Counted from the first letter of the stretch, positions 7,857-17,587 are shown. The stretch: DNA of 32,921 nucleotides from an uncultured Pelagibacteraceae bacterium (GCA_902570545.1 CACFYO010000008.1:1-32921), one strand, 5' to 3'. Notes: a model not told the origin generated them from the letters alone. Numbers and translations: made by a program.

Positions 7857-8412
7857 AAAAAATGTAGCTGTCTTTATTAGTGGAAAAGGCAGTAACTTAA
7901 AATCTTTAATAAAATACTCAAAAAGAAATTCTTTAATCAAAATTATATTAGTTATTTCAAATAATCCAGATGCTGAGGGATTAAAATATGCATCTAAATC
8001 AAAAATAAAAAATTATGGAATTAAATTTACAAAAAATTCAAATTTTGAAAATAACTCACTTAAATTACTTAAAAAATATAATATAGATATGCTTTGTTTG
8101 GCTGGATTTATGAAAGTATTATCAGGAAATTTTATAAAAAAATTTTCTAAACCTATATTAAATATTCACCCATCACTTTTACCTAAGTATAAAGGATTGA
8201 ATACACATGAAAGAGCAATTCGAAATAGAGATTCATTTACAGGAGCGTCAGTTCACAAGGTAACAGAAAAATTAGACTCGGGTAAGGTTATTTTGCAAAA
8301 GAAAGTTAAAATTTCAAAATCAGATAATGTAAGAAGTTTAAAGAAAAAAGTTCTTAATATTGAACATGAAATTTATCCAAAAGCTATTGATAAGTTTTTA
8401 ACTAATCTTTAA
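7837..8412 (+). CDS. purN: Phosphoribosylglycinamide formyltransferase 1
   Basis: PurN transfers a formyl group from 10-formyl-tetrahydrofolate to GAR, the third step of purine synthesis. The 191-residue protein shows ISGKGSNLKSLI for phosphate binding and the catalytic triad Asn109, His111 (NIHPSLLP) and Asp147 (VTEKLDSG). The start is a GTG at 7837-7839, inside the end of purM; no ATG lies near and the family N-terminus follows directly. The 20-base overlap implies translational coupling with purM. The last 11 bases overlap the converging ndk gene. Confidence 0.96.
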   Translation: MEKYPGKKNVAVFISGKGSNLKSLIKYSKRNSLIKIILVISNNPDAEGLKYASKSKIKNYGIKFTKNSNFENNSLKLLKKYNIDMLCLAGFMKVLSGNFIKKFSKPILNIHPSLLPKYKGLNTHERAIRNRDSFTGASVHKVTEKLDSGKVILQKKVKISKSDNVRSLKKKVLNIEHEIYPKAIDKFLTNL

Positions 8413-8812
8413 AAAAAAAATCTAACTCGATCTTGGCATTTTCAACACTATCTGATCCATGAACAGAATTTTTATCAATTGAAATTCCATATTTTTTTCT
8501 AAGTGTTCCCTCTTCCGCATCTTTAGGATTGGTTGCACCCATTAATTTTCTATTTTCCAAAACCGCATTGTCTTTTTGAAGACTCATAACAACAATAGGT
8601 CCAGAAGATAAATAATCACATAAATCATTGTAAAATGGTTTAGACTCATGGACTTTATAAAACTTTTCTGCCTCGTCTTTTGAAATATGAATTTTTTTTT
8701 CTTTTAAAATTTCAAATCCATTATTTTTAAATTCATTTTTAATCTGATCTTGCAAATCTCTTTCAACAGCATCTGGTTTGATTATAGACAATGTCTGTTC
8801 AATATTACTCAT
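8402..8812 (-). CDS. ndk: Nucleoside diphosphate kinase
   Basis: Ndk exchanges the gamma-phosphate between nucleoside triphosphates and diphosphates. With the ATG at 8810-8812 the protein has 136 residues and starts MSNIEQTLSIIKPDAVER. The active-site His118 lies in NSVHGSDS. GAGGAG at 8817-8822 is one of the strongest ribosome binding sites in the window and fixes this start; an upstream codon at 8824 is therefore rejected. The start overlaps the pepA stop by 8 bases, so the two genes are coupled. In many alphaproteobacteria holC separates pepA from ndk; there is no room for it here. Confidence 0.97.
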   Translation of the reverse strand: MSNIEQTLSIIKPDAVERDLQDQIKNEFKNNGFEILKEKKIHISKDEAEKFYKVHESKPFYNDLCDYLSSGPIVVMSLQKDNAVLENRKLMGATNPKDAEEGTLRKKYGISIDKNSVHGSDSVENAKIELDFFFKD

Positions 8813-10241
8813 AATTCTCCTCAATAAATTTGTTTAATAATCTGACACCATATCCAGTTGCACCACCGGAATTTAGTGCTCCTGCATATTTAGAAAATGC
8901 CATTCCAGCAATATCTAAATGCGCCCAAGGTGTTTTATTAATTATAAATCTTTGTAAAAATTGAGCTGCAGTTGTTGACCCAGCTCCTCCAACATAATTA
9001 ATATTTTGCATATCGGCATTATTTGAGTTCATTAATTTATTATAATTTTCGTGTAAAGGCATTTCCCATACCTTTTCTTCTACCTGTTCTCCGGCATCAA
9101 AAAGTTGTTTTGACAATTTTTTATTATTTGACCATAAACCAGCATATTCAGATCCAAGTGCAACAATTATTGCTCCGGTTAATGTGGCTAAGTCAATAAT
9201 TAAACTTGGTTTAAATTTTTCTTCGGTATAGGTAAGTACATCTGCTAGCACTAGTCTTCCCTCTGCATCAGTATTTAAAACTTCAATAGTTTGACCACTA
9301 TAAGATTTTACAATATCTCCTGGCCTTTGTGCATTTGCTCCAGGCATATTTTCAACTAGCCCAACAACTCCAACTGCATTAATTTTAGATTTTCTTAAAG
9401 CTAGAGTTTTCATAAGACCAACTACAGTTGCAGAACCAGCCATATCATATGTCATGTCTTCCATAAATTTTGCAGGTTTAAGTGAAATTCCTCCAGTATC
9501 AAAACAAACACCTTTTCCAACAAAAGCTAAAGGTTTAGATTTATTTTTATTTCCTTTCCACTCTATGGTCACCATGTATGAACCTCTAATGCTTCCTTGG
9601 CCAACACCGAGTAATGCATTAAAACCTAATTTTTTTAATCTTTTTTGATCATAGACTGTAACTTTTAATCCAAACTTTCTTAGTTTAACAATTCTCTTTG
9701 CATATTCGTCTGGATGTAAAACATTACCAGGTTCAGAAACCAAGTCTCTTGTCAGAAAAACTCCTTCTAAAAGAGAATTTAATTTATTTCTTAATAAATT
9801 TTTTTGTTTAATACCACTTCCAATAACACTTAAATTTATATTAATATTCTTTTTTTTATCTGATTTATAGAGATTAAAATTATATGATTTAAGTTGTGCT
9901 CCATGAAGAAACTTTTCTAATTGTGCATTAGTTAAAGAATTATTTTCTACATTAATAAATGAATTCTCTTTCTTATTTTCCTTCAAGAAAACGAATAATT
10001 TTGAACCAAGTTTTTCAAAATCTAATGAAATTTTTGATTTAGTGCAATTTACAAATATATAACTTTTATCATTATAATCTTTTGAGAGAAAATTCTGTTC
10101 AGAGAAAAGTTTATTAGAAAATACTGATTTTGATAATTGTTTAATCTCTTTACTTTTTATAACTTTTTGGGTTAGCAGAATAATCTCATTATCCTTTGCA
10201 ATTTTTGGTACTTTATTTACAAAATTTAAATTTAGCTTCAT
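8805..10241 (-). CDS. pepA: Leucyl aminopeptidase, M17 family
   Basis: This is a cytosolic two-metal aminopeptidase that removes N-terminal residues from peptides. The 478-residue protein has a poorly conserved N-terminal domain and a C-terminal catalytic domain. The metal-binding segment GKGVCFDTGGISLKPA lies at about 241-256, YDMAGSATV follows, and the M17 signature NTDAEGRL lies at about 322-329. The ATG at 10239-10241 faces lptF across 54 bases. In E. coli pepA is also divergent from lptFG, so this is a very old arrangement. The N-terminal domain is Lys/Asn/Ser-rich, as expected in an AT-rich genome. Confidence 0.96.
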   Translation of the reverse strand: MKLNLNFVNKVPKIAKDNEIILLTQKVIKSKEIKQLSKSVFSNKLFSEQNFLSKDYNDKSYIFVNCTKSKISLDFEKLGSKLFVFLKENKKENSFINVENNSLTNAQLEKFLHGAQLKSYNFNLYKSDKKKNININLSVIGSGIKQKNLLRNKLNSLLEGVFLTRDLVSEPGNVLHPDEYAKRIVKLRKFGLKVTVYDQKRLKKLGFNALLGVGQGSIRGSYMVTIEWKGNKNKSKPLAFVGKGVCFDTGGISLKPAKFMEDMTYDMAGSATVVGLMKTLALRKSKINAVGVVGLVENMPGANAQRPGDIVKSYSGQTIEVLNTDAEGRLVLADVLTYTEEKFKPSLIIDLATLTGAIIVALGSEYAGLWSNNKKLSKQLFDAGEQVEEKVWEMPLHENYNKLMNSNNADMQNINYVGGAGSTTAAQFLQRFIINKTPWAHLDIAGMAFSKYAGALNSGGATGYGVRLLNKFIEENYE

Positions 10242-10295
10242 TTTTTTGAAATTTTTATTAGATAATGTTGTATATTTATTAAAACAATAATTTCA
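10242..10295. promoter_or_regulatory. Divergent pepA/lptF promoter region
   Basis: These 54 bases separate the starts of pepA (-) and lptF (+). GATAAT at 10261-10266 is a possible -10 for lptF. On the minus strand a TTGTTT-like -35 and a weak -10 can be drawn for pepA. No operator or clear ribosome binding site is visible. The region must serve both directions, but individual boxes are low confidence in this composition. Confidence 0.3.
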
Positions 10296-11444
10296 ATGAA
10301 TAAATTAATTTTTCGTAAATTTGGCCTAGATATATTGAATTTTTTTTTATTATCGTCACTATGCATCACATTCATAATTTGGATCATTCAAGCTGTAAAC
10401 TTTTTAGATTTAGTCTCAGATGATGGACACAGCTTAGGAATATATTTTTATTATGTATCTTTAAATTTTCCTAAAATATTTAGTAAGACAATAATTTTTG
10501 TATTTTTTATATCAATATTTTATATTATTAATAAGTATGAAAATTCTAATGAGCTTATAGTTTTTTGGACGAATGGAATTAAGAGGATTCAATTAATAAA
10601 CTTCATATTTAAGTTTTCAATATTATTTTTAATTTTGCAATTATTGCTAAATGTATTTATTGTCCCAAAATCTCAAAACTTAGCTAGAAATTTTATAAAA
10701 GAATCTAACATTGATTTTTTGCCTAAATTAATATCAGAAAAAAAATTCATTAACGTTGTTAAAAATCTCACAATATTTGTTGAGGACTACAGTAAAGGTG
10801 GTGAGCTAAAAAAAATTTATATTAATGAAAAAATTGACAGAGAAAAGTCGAAAATTATTGTTGCTGATAAAGGAAAGATCATTAAAAAAAATGACAAATA
10901 TATTTTAAGGCTTTATGAAGGTGGTATTACAAATATAAATATTGATAAAACATTTGCTATTAATTTTTCAGAGACAGATTACGATTTATCAAATTTTTCT
11001 ACAAAAACTGTAACTGTAAGTAAAATTCAAGAAATTGAAACCAAAATTTTATTTTATTGTGTAAAAGATACACTTTTAAGTAAACAAATTGATGAGGATC
11101 AATATATTAAAAATTCTGAAAATAAAATGTGTGATAACAGAACAGTAAAATCAATTATTGAAGAATTATACAAACGAATTATATTACCATTTTATACATT
11201 AATTATATCATTAATTGGTGGGAGTTTAATAATAAATCCAAAATCAATTTTTTTTTTAAAATCATATAAATTAAATATATTCTTAATAGGTTGTGCAGTT
11301 ATAATATTATCTCAAGTTAGTTTAAACTATTTTTTCATCTCCAATTTGATAAATTACCTAATACTATTACTGCCATTAATATTAGTTTCTTTTTTTTACA
11401 TATTTTTAAATATATTAACAAAGTTTAAATTAAACTTATTATGA
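10296..11444 (+). CDS. lptF: LPS export ABC transporter permease LptF
   Basis: LptF is one of two inner-membrane permeases of the LptB2FG machine that extracts lipopolysaccharide and passes it to the Lpt bridge. The 382-residue protein has the expected layout. Three N-terminal membrane segments (for example FFLLSSLCITFIIWIIQ and the segment after FPKIFSKT) are followed by a periplasmic beta-rich domain at about 130-280 (KNLTIFVEDY, KIIVADKGKII). Three C-terminal membrane segments complete it. The motif NSNELIVFWTNGI, a coupling-helix region, is typical of the family. lptG begins inside the lptF stop (ATGA, 4 bases). Confidence 0.92.
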   Translation: MNKLIFRKFGLDILNFFLLSSLCITFIIWIIQAVNFLDLVSDDGHSLGIYFYYVSLNFPKIFSKTIIFVFFISIFYIINKYENSNELIVFWTNGIKRIQLINFIFKFSILFLILQLLLNVFIVPKSQNLARNFIKESNIDFLPKLISEKKFINVVKNLTIFVEDYSKGGELKKIYINEKIDREKSKIIVADKGKIIKKNDKYILRLYEGGITNINIDKTFAINFSETDYDLSNFSTKTVTVSKIQEIETKILFYCVKDTLLSKQIDEDQYIKNSENKMCDNRTVKSIIEELYKRIILPFYTLIISLIGGSLIINPKSIFFLKSYKLNIFLIGCAVIILSQVSLNYFFISNLINYLILLLPLILVSFFYIFLNILTKFKLNLL

Positions 11445-12526
11445 TTTTAAAAAAATACCATAATTATCTTGCAGGATTATTTTTAAAAAATATATTTATT
11501 ATTTTAATTGTATTTATATTCTTAAGTTTTTTTTTAAATATTTTTGAGGAACTAAAATATTTTGAAAATAAGGAGAGTAATATGTATTATCCAATTCTTC
11601 TTACTATTTTAAATATCCCATCAATTGTTTTTGAGATTTTACCATTTATATTTTTACTTGGTGTTATGTTTTTTTTCATAAATCTGTTTGAAAAAGATGA
11701 GATAGATTTATTAAGAAATCATGGAATAAATAATTTCAAAATTACATTCTTGATTACAATGGTTTCTTTGTTGATGGGCATTATTTTAATTGTTGTCTAC
11801 TATTCATTTTCTGCGAATTTAAAGAGCTTATATTTAAGTATGAAATATAAGTATTCCAACGATGGGGATCATTTAGCAGTGGTAAATGAGGCTGGCCTAT
11901 GGATTAAAGAAAAGGGTGTTGATAATAAAATATTCATAATAAATGCAACAAATTATAGGAAAAATAGTTTGGGAAATTTAAATATCACTGAATTAGATCA
12001 GAATTATAAGCCAAATAGAACAATAATTTCATCAGAAGCAAATATTTATGAGAAAAGTTGGCTGCTTAAAAATGTAAAAATTTATTCTAGTGACAAAAAA
12101 ACTCAATTATTTTCAAAATACAAATATCAATCTTCTTTTGATGGAGAGATTATTTCAAATTTATATTCAAATTTAAGTTCATTGAATATTTTACAGCTTA
12201 TAGAACTTCAAAAAAATTATGAAACTATTGGTTATTCAGCGACAGAAGTTAAATTACACTTAAACAAAATATTGAGCCTACCATTTTACTTAACTCTTAC
12301 TTCAATAATTGGTGCTCTTTTAATGTTTAAATTCAATTTTATTAAATCAAGATTTTTTTTAATTGTGATAGGAGTATTAGTTTCAGTAATTTTTTATTAT
12401 ATAAACTATTTTTCAATTTTATTTGGTAAGAATGAAACCTTACCAATTTTAATATCAGTATGGATGCCACAAGTTATAATGTTTTTAGTATGTACAATTG
12501 GTTTGATGAGGTTAAATGAAAATTAA
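11441..12526 (+). CDS. lptG: LPS export ABC transporter permease LptG
   Basis: This is the partner permease to LptF, 361 residues with the same 3 + 3 membrane-segment plan around a periplasmic domain. The coupling segment FEKDEIDLLRNHGINNFKI and the periplasmic VNEAGLWIKEKGVDNKIFIINA pattern match LptG rather than LptF. The ATG overlaps the lptF stop by 4 bases and lptD starts 11 bases before its own stop, so lptF-lptG-lptD are tightly coupled. The ATPase LptB and the LptA/LptC bridge proteins are not in the window. Confidence 0.92.
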   Translation: MILKKYHNYLAGLFLKNIFIILIVFIFLSFFLNIFEELKYFENKESNMYYPILLTILNIPSIVFEILPFIFLLGVMFFFINLFEKDEIDLLRNHGINNFKITFLITMVSLLMGIILIVVYYSFSANLKSLYLSMKYKYSNDGDHLAVVNEAGLWIKEKGVDNKIFIINATNYRKNSLGNLNITELDQNYKPNRTIISSEANIYEKSWLLKNVKIYSSDKKTQLFSKYKYQSSFDGEIISNLYSNLSSLNILQLIELQKNYETIGYSATEVKLHLNKILSLPFYLTLTSIIGALLMFKFNFIKSRFFLIVIGVLVSVIFYYINYFSILFGKNETLPILISVWMPQVIMFLVCTIGLMRLNEN

Positions 12527-14924
12527 ATTTATTTCATTTTTTTTTCTAATTTTTTATATTTTGGGTTTGTCAGCTACGTACGCTAATACAATTTTTTTCG
12601 ATTCGAAAAATATTCAAATAGAAGATGAAGGTAACACAATATATGCAACTAACAGTACTGCAAAAATCCCTGATCAAAAAATTTTTATTAAAGGCGATAA
12701 TGCTATATATGATAAAATAAAGTCAGAGTTAATTGTAATTGGAAATGTAAAATTTTTTGATAATCAAAACGATGTTATTATTGAAAGTGAAAAAGCTACA
12801 TATAAAGAAATAGAGAATATAATTTTTACAAAAGGAAAAACAAATATTAATTTTGAAAACAAGTATGAAATGGAAACAAAAGATGTTTTGTATGACAGAA
12901 ATTCTAAGTTAATTATAAGTGATGAGGATACCAAAGTTTTTGATGATAAAAGTAATATATATAATTTTATAACAGGTTTTGTATTTGATAGTACTAAAGA
13001 AATAATATCCTCAAAAGAAACTAATGTTATTGATAATGAAAATAATAGTTATACTTTTGAAAATGTAAAAGTTAATTTATTAACCAAAAATCTTGTTGGT
13101 AAAGAAATAAAAGTTGAGTTCAGAGATGATTTTTTTGGTATTGAGAAAAATGATCCGCAGTTAAAGGGGAAATCAAGCATCTCAAATCCAAACAAAACAA
13201 TAATTAAAAAGGCAGTATTTAGCACTTGCAATACTGAAAAGAGAAAATGTAGAGCATGGGAACTACAAAGTGATGAATTTATTCACAACAAAATTGAAGA
13301 ACTATTCCAGTATAAAAATTCATGGCTTAAAGTTTTCAACCAAAAGGTTTTTTTTATGCCTTATTTTAGTCATCCAGACCCCTCAGTTAAGAGAAAGTCT
13401 GGATTTTTAACACCAGTATATTCTAGTTCTGATACTTTGGGGCGAGCAATTAATATTCCATACTTTTATGTACTTTCTGATGCTGAAGATTTGACATTTA
13501 ATCCAAGAATTTATTCGGATAACGATTTTATATTACAATCTGAGTATAGAAGAGTATTTGAAAACTCAAATTTACATGCAGACTTTAGCTTTAACCAAGA
13601 TGAAAATAAAACGAACACACATTCTATTGTTATTTTAAATGGAAGATTTAATCCTACTACAACCTATAATTTTGAATTTCAAAACGTTTCGAATGATAAT
13701 TATCTTAAAATTCATGATTTCAAAAATATAGCTGAAACAAATCCATTGGCATCCTCAATAGATCCAAGTGTACAAACTTCATTTTTTAAAATAAATAAAA
13801 GATTTGATGAAGATACTCTGTTAGAAACTTCCTTAAGAATGTATGAAGATAGCACGGTTACTAACGATAGTGACAGGTATGCCTATGTATTTCCAGACTT
13901 TTCTTTTGATAAAAGGATTAATCTGGATGAGAGTTACTATGGAACTTTTAATTTTGGCTCATCTGGACATCAGCAAATTAGTGATACCAATATCTATTCA
14001 GCGTCAATAAACAATAGTTTTGGTTTTGAATCATTCGATTACTTTACCAACAATGGATTATTATCAAGATATAGGCTATCAATGATAAACTATAATTCTT
14101 ACTCTGAAAGCCCAAGTTTAAAAGATCATAATGATCATAACGTTCTAGGCTCAATGTCATTGGAAACTTCTTATCCTTTGAGAAAAAAGTTTTCTAATTC
14201 TACAAATTATATTAAACCAAAACTGCAATTTAAATTTAGCCCCACTAATACAGTTGACAGTTCAAGTGATAATATTCGTTTAGGTTATAATAATTTATTC
14301 GCAATCAATAGACTAAGAACAGCTTCTGTTGAGGAAGGAAGATCACTAACCTTGGGTATTGAATTTGAAAAGCAAAATATGCTTAATGAAAAAGTAATGA
14401 GTTTTAATATAGGTAATGTAATAAAAGATAAAAAAAATTCGTCTATGCCATCTTTATCTAAACTTGATCAAACAAGATCTGATATTGTTGGGGAATATAT
14501 ATACAACTTTAATAAATATAATAAATTTGAGTATAATTTTTCATTTGATAGAGATTTGGACCATTCTAACTATGATGAAATAATAGCAGAAATAGGTAAT
14601 AATAAAATTGTTACAGGTTTTGAATATGTAAAAGAAAGCCATGATTTTGGTAATGGTGAAACTATATCAAATAATACAGGCATAAAATTAAATGAAGACC
14701 ATTCTATAAACTTTCGAACCACAAAAGATTTATTAGCAGACTTTACCCAATTTTATGAATTGTCATACAAATATGAAATTGACTGTCTAATTGCAACATT
14801 ACAGTACAACAAAAAGTTTTTTAGAGATGGAAATTTAATTCCTGATGAAAGTTTATATTTTTTAATTAAATTTAGACCTTTTACATCAATAGTAGGTTCA
14901 GCAAACACTATTTTTGAAAATTAA
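12516..14924 (+). CDS. lptD: LPS-assembly outer-membrane protein LptD
   Basis: LptD inserts lipopolysaccharide into the outer leaflet. The 802-residue protein starts with a signal peptide (FFFLIFYILGLSATYA). An OstA/LptA-like beta-jellyroll at about 35-200 follows, with repeated strands such as KGDNAIYDKIKSELIVIGNV, and then a long C-terminal beta-barrel. The KSGFLTPVYSSSDTLGRAINIPYFY segment, the start of the barrel and lateral gate, is well conserved. Cys238 and Cys245 sit between the domains and Cys757 near the C-terminus. Only three Cys are thus visible, against two interdomain pairs in E. coli. The ATG lies within the end of lptG. surA, which helps fold LptD, follows after 5 bases. Confidence 0.93.
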   Translation: MKIKFISFFFLIFYILGLSATYANTIFFDSKNIQIEDEGNTIYATNSTAKIPDQKIFIKGDNAIYDKIKSELIVIGNVKFFDNQNDVIIESEKATYKEIENIIFTKGKTNINFENKYEMETKDVLYDRNSKLIISDEDTKVFDDKSNIYNFITGFVFDSTKEIISSKETNVIDNENNSYTFENVKVNLLTKNLVGKEIKVEFRDDFFGIEKNDPQLKGKSSISNPNKTIIKKAVFSTCNTEKRKCRAWELQSDEFIHNKIEELFQYKNSWLKVFNQKVFFMPYFSHPDPSVKRKSGFLTPVYSSSDTLGRAINIPYFYVLSDAEDLTFNPRIYSDNDFILQSEYRRVFENSNLHADFSFNQDENKTNTHSIVILNGRFNPTTTYNFEFQNVSNDNYLKIHDFKNIAETNPLASSIDPSVQTSFFKINKRFDEDTLLETSLRMYEDSTVTNDSDRYAYVFPDFSFDKRINLDESYYGTFNFGSSGHQQISDTNIYSASINNSFGFESFDYFTNNGLLSRYRLSMINYNSYSESPSLKDHNDHNVLGSMSLETSYPLRKKFSNSTNYIKPKLQFKFSPTNTVDSSSDNIRLGYNNLFAINRLRTASVEEGRSLTLGIEFEKQNMLNEKVMSFNIGNVIKDKKNSSMPSLSKLDQTRSDIVGEYIYNFNKYNKFEYNFSFDRDLDHSNYDEIIAEIGNNKIVTGFEYVKESHDFGNGETISNNTGIKLNEDHSINFRTTKDLLADFTQFYELSYKYEIDCLIATLQYNKKFFRDGNLIPDESLYFLIKFRPFTSIVGSANTIFEN

Positions 14925-14929
14925 ATCTA

Positions 14930-15847
14930 ATGAAAATTTTAATAATTTATTTAATTTTAATCTTTTATAGTAACATTGCTTTAGCTAATAACATTATAAT
15001 AAAAGTACGAATTAATAATGAAATAATAACTAATATTGATATTGATCACGAAAAAAAATATTTAATTTTTTTGAACCCAAAATTAAAAGAGCTTGAAGAA
15101 GTAAAAATTGATGAAATAGCAAAAAAATCACTTATTACAGAACTAGTGAAGAAAAAAGAATTAAAAGAATTAATTAATTTTGAAGAAAATACAAGAATTA
15201 TTGAAGTACTAGAGAAGTCGTTTTTTAAAAAAAAAGGTATTAAAAATAAAAAAGAATTTTTAGAAATTTTGAAAAAAAAAGAACTAAATTATTTAAAAAT
15301 TAAAGATAAATTACAGATAGAAGGTTTATGGAACCAGCTAATCTATAAAAAATATTTTAATAATATTAAGATTAATAAAGAAGAACTAAGGTTAAGAATT
15401 AGAAATAGTTTCAAAGAAAAGAAAGAAAAGCATGAATATAATCTTTCAGAAATAGTATTTACAGAAAATGAAAATACTGATGATTTAATTAATAAAATTA
15501 TTAAAAATATTAACACTGTAGGTTTTGAAAATAGCGCTAATATCTTTAGTATTTCAAATACTGCAAAAAATGGAGGCTTGATCGGGTGGATAAGTGAAAT
15601 TCAAATTTCTGAAAAAATAAATCAAAACATAAAAAATCTTGAAATTGAAAAATTTACTAATCCAATTAAAATCCCTGGTGGATATATAATCATCAAAATA
15701 AATGACAAAAGAGTTTTACAAGATAACTTAAATGAAGAAGATCAGTTAAAAAGACTAATTTCTCAAGAAACTAATAGGCAACTAAATAATTTTTCAATTA
15801 TATATTATAAAAGATTAAAAAAAAACCTGGAAATTAATGATTATTAA
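14930..15847 (+). CDS. surA: SurA-like periplasmic peptidyl-prolyl isomerase/chaperone
   Basis: This is a 305-residue protein with a signal peptide ending at ALA-NN and a SurA N-terminal chaperone domain (IIIKVRINNEIITNIDIDHE...), helical and very Lys-rich to about residue 160. A single parvulin domain follows at about 165-270: YNLSEIVF, then FSISNTAKNGGLIGWISE, then FTNPIKIPGGYIIIKINDKR. E. coli SurA has 428 residues and two parvulin domains, so one is absent. SurA escorts outer-membrane proteins, LptD in particular, which agrees with its place directly after lptD. The last 11 bases overlap pdxA. The assignment rests on context and domain order. Confidence 0.85.
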   Translation: MKILIIYLILIFYSNIALANNIIIKVRINNEIITNIDIDHEKKYLIFLNPKLKELEEVKIDEIAKKSLITELVKKKELKELINFEENTRIIEVLEKSFFKKKGIKNKKEFLEILKKKELNYLKIKDKLQIEGLWNQLIYKKYFNNIKINKEELRLRIRNSFKEKKEKHEYNLSEIVFTENENTDDLINKIIKNINTVGFENSANIFSISNTAKNGGLIGWISEIQISEKINQNIKNLEIEKFTNPIKIPGGYIIIKINDKRVLQDNLNEEDQLKRLISQETNRQLNNFSIIYYKRLKKNLEINDY

Positions 15848-16802
15848 ATCAATATTAGTAGTGATGGGGGAACCCAATACAACATTTTCAGAACTTCTAT
15901 TAAAATATTTTAAATCAAATAACTTTTATAAAAATAAAAAAAAAATAATTTTAATTGGTAATAAAGAATTATTCGAAAAACAATGTAAGATTTTAAATTA
16001 TCAAATAAAATTGAATAAAATATCCTATATTAATGAATCTTTAAAAAAGAAAATTAATATAATTAACGTGGATTATAAATTTAAAAAACCGTTTTCTAAA
16101 ATTACAAACAAATCAAACAAGTATATTGCGGAGTGTTTTAAATTGAGCCTAAAAATAATAAAAGAAAATAAAAATGTTGCTTTAATAAATGGCCCTATAT
16201 CTAAAAAACATTTTCTAAAAAAAAAATATCCTGGAATTACAGAATATGTTGCTGAAAAAACATCATCTAAATCACCTGTAATGCTCATATACAATAGCAA
16301 TCTTAGTGTTTCACCATTAACTACTCATACTCCATTAAAAAATGTTTTCAAATTTATAAAAAGAGAAAAAATAAAAAATAATATTTTAAAGATTGATGAA
16401 TTTTACAGATCTACCTTAAATAAAATTCCTAATATTGCAGTTCTAGGATTAAATCCTCATTGTGAAACAATTGATAAAATTAGTGAAGAGAAAACAGAAA
16501 TCATTCCAGCAATAAAATTTTTAAAAAAGCAAAGAGTAAATGTTTCAGGGCCTTTTTCAGCTGATACTTTTTTTTTAAAAAAAAATATAAAAAGATTTGA
16601 TGTAGTTATTGGCATGTATCATGATCAAGTTTTAACTCCAATAAAAACACTTTTTGGGTTTGAAGCAATTAATATTACAATAGGTTTGCCTTTTATTAAA
16701 GTTACACCAGATCATGGCCCAAATCATGGAATGATAGGAAAAAACAAATCTGACCCTTCATCAATTTTTTATGCTTTTAGATTTTTAGATTTTTTTAAAT
16801 GA
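15837..16802 (+). CDS. pdxA: 4-hydroxythreonine-4-phosphate dehydrogenase
   Basis: PdxA oxidises 4-phosphohydroxy-L-threonine in the DXP-dependent route to pyridoxal phosphate, partnering PdxJ. The 321-residue protein contains NGPISK, the metal-binding histidines in THTPLKNV, GMYHDQVLTP and PDHGPNHGMIG, and the ADTFF substrate segment. Length agrees with the family (about 330). The N-terminus is slightly divergent: the usual GDPAGIG is reduced to VVMGEPNTTF, but no better start exists. The ATG overlaps the surA end by 11 bases. The final TGA overlaps the rsmA ATG by 4 bases. Confidence 0.93.
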   Translation: MIIKSILVVMGEPNTTFSELLLKYFKSNNFYKNKKKIILIGNKELFEKQCKILNYQIKLNKISYINESLKKKINIINVDYKFKKPFSKITNKSNKYIAECFKLSLKIIKENKNVALINGPISKKHFLKKKYPGITEYVAEKTSSKSPVMLIYNSNLSVSPLTTHTPLKNVFKFIKREKIKNNILKIDEFYRSTLNKIPNIAVLGLNPHCETIDKISEEKTEIIPAIKFLKKQRVNVSGPFSADTFFLKKNIKRFDVVIGMYHDQVLTPIKTLFGFEAINITIGLPFIKVTPDHGPNHGMIGKNKSDPSSIFYAFRFLDFFK

Positions 16803-17587
16803 ATTTAATTCTAAAAAAAAGTTTAGGTCAAAATTTTCTAGTAGACAAAAAGATAATTGAATTAATAACCGAAGAAGGCAACATTAATCAAAATGATATT
16901 TTAATCGAAGTTGGCCCAGGAAATGGAGCCTTAACAGAAAATTTAATAAAAAAAAAACCTAAGCTCTTAATTGTTATCGAAAAAGATAAAAGACTTGTTA
17001 ACATTTTAAAAGACAAATTTGATAGTAAAATAATTATTTTAAATGAAGATATGCTGAAAGTTAATTATGAAGACTTCTTAAATAAAAACATAATAATATT
17101 TGGTAATTTACCCTACAATATATCGACACAAATATTAGCGAAATGGATTAAAATGAATAAATTGGAAAATTTTTGTAAAAAATTAATTCTTATGTTTCAA
17201 AAAGAGGTTGCTGATCGAATTATAGCTAAATCTGATACTAAAGATTATGGAAGACTCTCAATATTATCAAATTGGAAAATGAAGATTAATAAAATAATTG
17301 ATATAGAACCAACAAGTTTTAATCCATCACCAAAAGTAAAAAGCACGTTATTATCATTTGTTCCAAAAAAAAATTATTACGAATTTAAAGATCCAAAAAA
17401 TCTGGAACATATAACCAATATTTTTTTTAGCCAAAGAAGGAAAATGATAAAAAAACCTTTAAAATTTTTATTTAAAAATTTTGAGGAAATCTCTAATGAG
17501 TTATCTATTGATTTAAAATTAAGGCCACAAAATTTAGATAACATTACTTACTATAAAATTTGTAAAATTTATGAATCATCAATCTAA
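16799..17587 (+). CDS. rsmA: 16S rRNA (adenine-N6,N6) dimethyltransferase RsmA/KsgA
   Basis: This enzyme dimethylates two adjacent adenines in the 3' terminal helix of 16S rRNA and acts as a late check in small-subunit assembly. The 262-residue protein begins [15 protein letters not shown], has the SAM-binding [11 protein letters not shown] at 37-47 and the catalytic NLPY at 103-106, then [14 protein letters not shown] and the C-terminal [13 protein letters not shown] helical domain. It is the last gene of the lptF-to-rsmA series. Its stop codon sits inside a hairpin shared with gmk, with which it overlaps by 9 bases. Confidence 0.96.
   Translation: MNLILKKSLGQNFLVDKKIIELITEEGNINQNDILIEVGPGNGALTENLIKKKPKLLIVIEKDKRLVNILKDKFDSKIIILNEDMLKVNYEDFLNKNIIIFGNLPYNISTQILAKWIKMNKLENFCKKLILMFQKEVADRIIAKSDTKDYGRLSILSNWKMKINKIIDIEPTSFNPSPKVKSTLLSFVPKKNYYEFKDPKNLEHITNIFFSQRRKMIKKPLKFLFKNFEEISNELSIDLKLRPQNLDNITYYKICKIYESSI

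Noticed and set aside
8395..8415. Hairpin at the purN/ndk convergence (TTTTTAA/TTAAAAA)
   Set aside because: Stem has only A-T pairs and sits in homopolymer runs; too weak to list beside the other two junction hairpins.
13049..13231. Minus-strand frame inside lptD
   Set aside because: Lies wholly within the well-supported lptD frame and shows no family resemblance.
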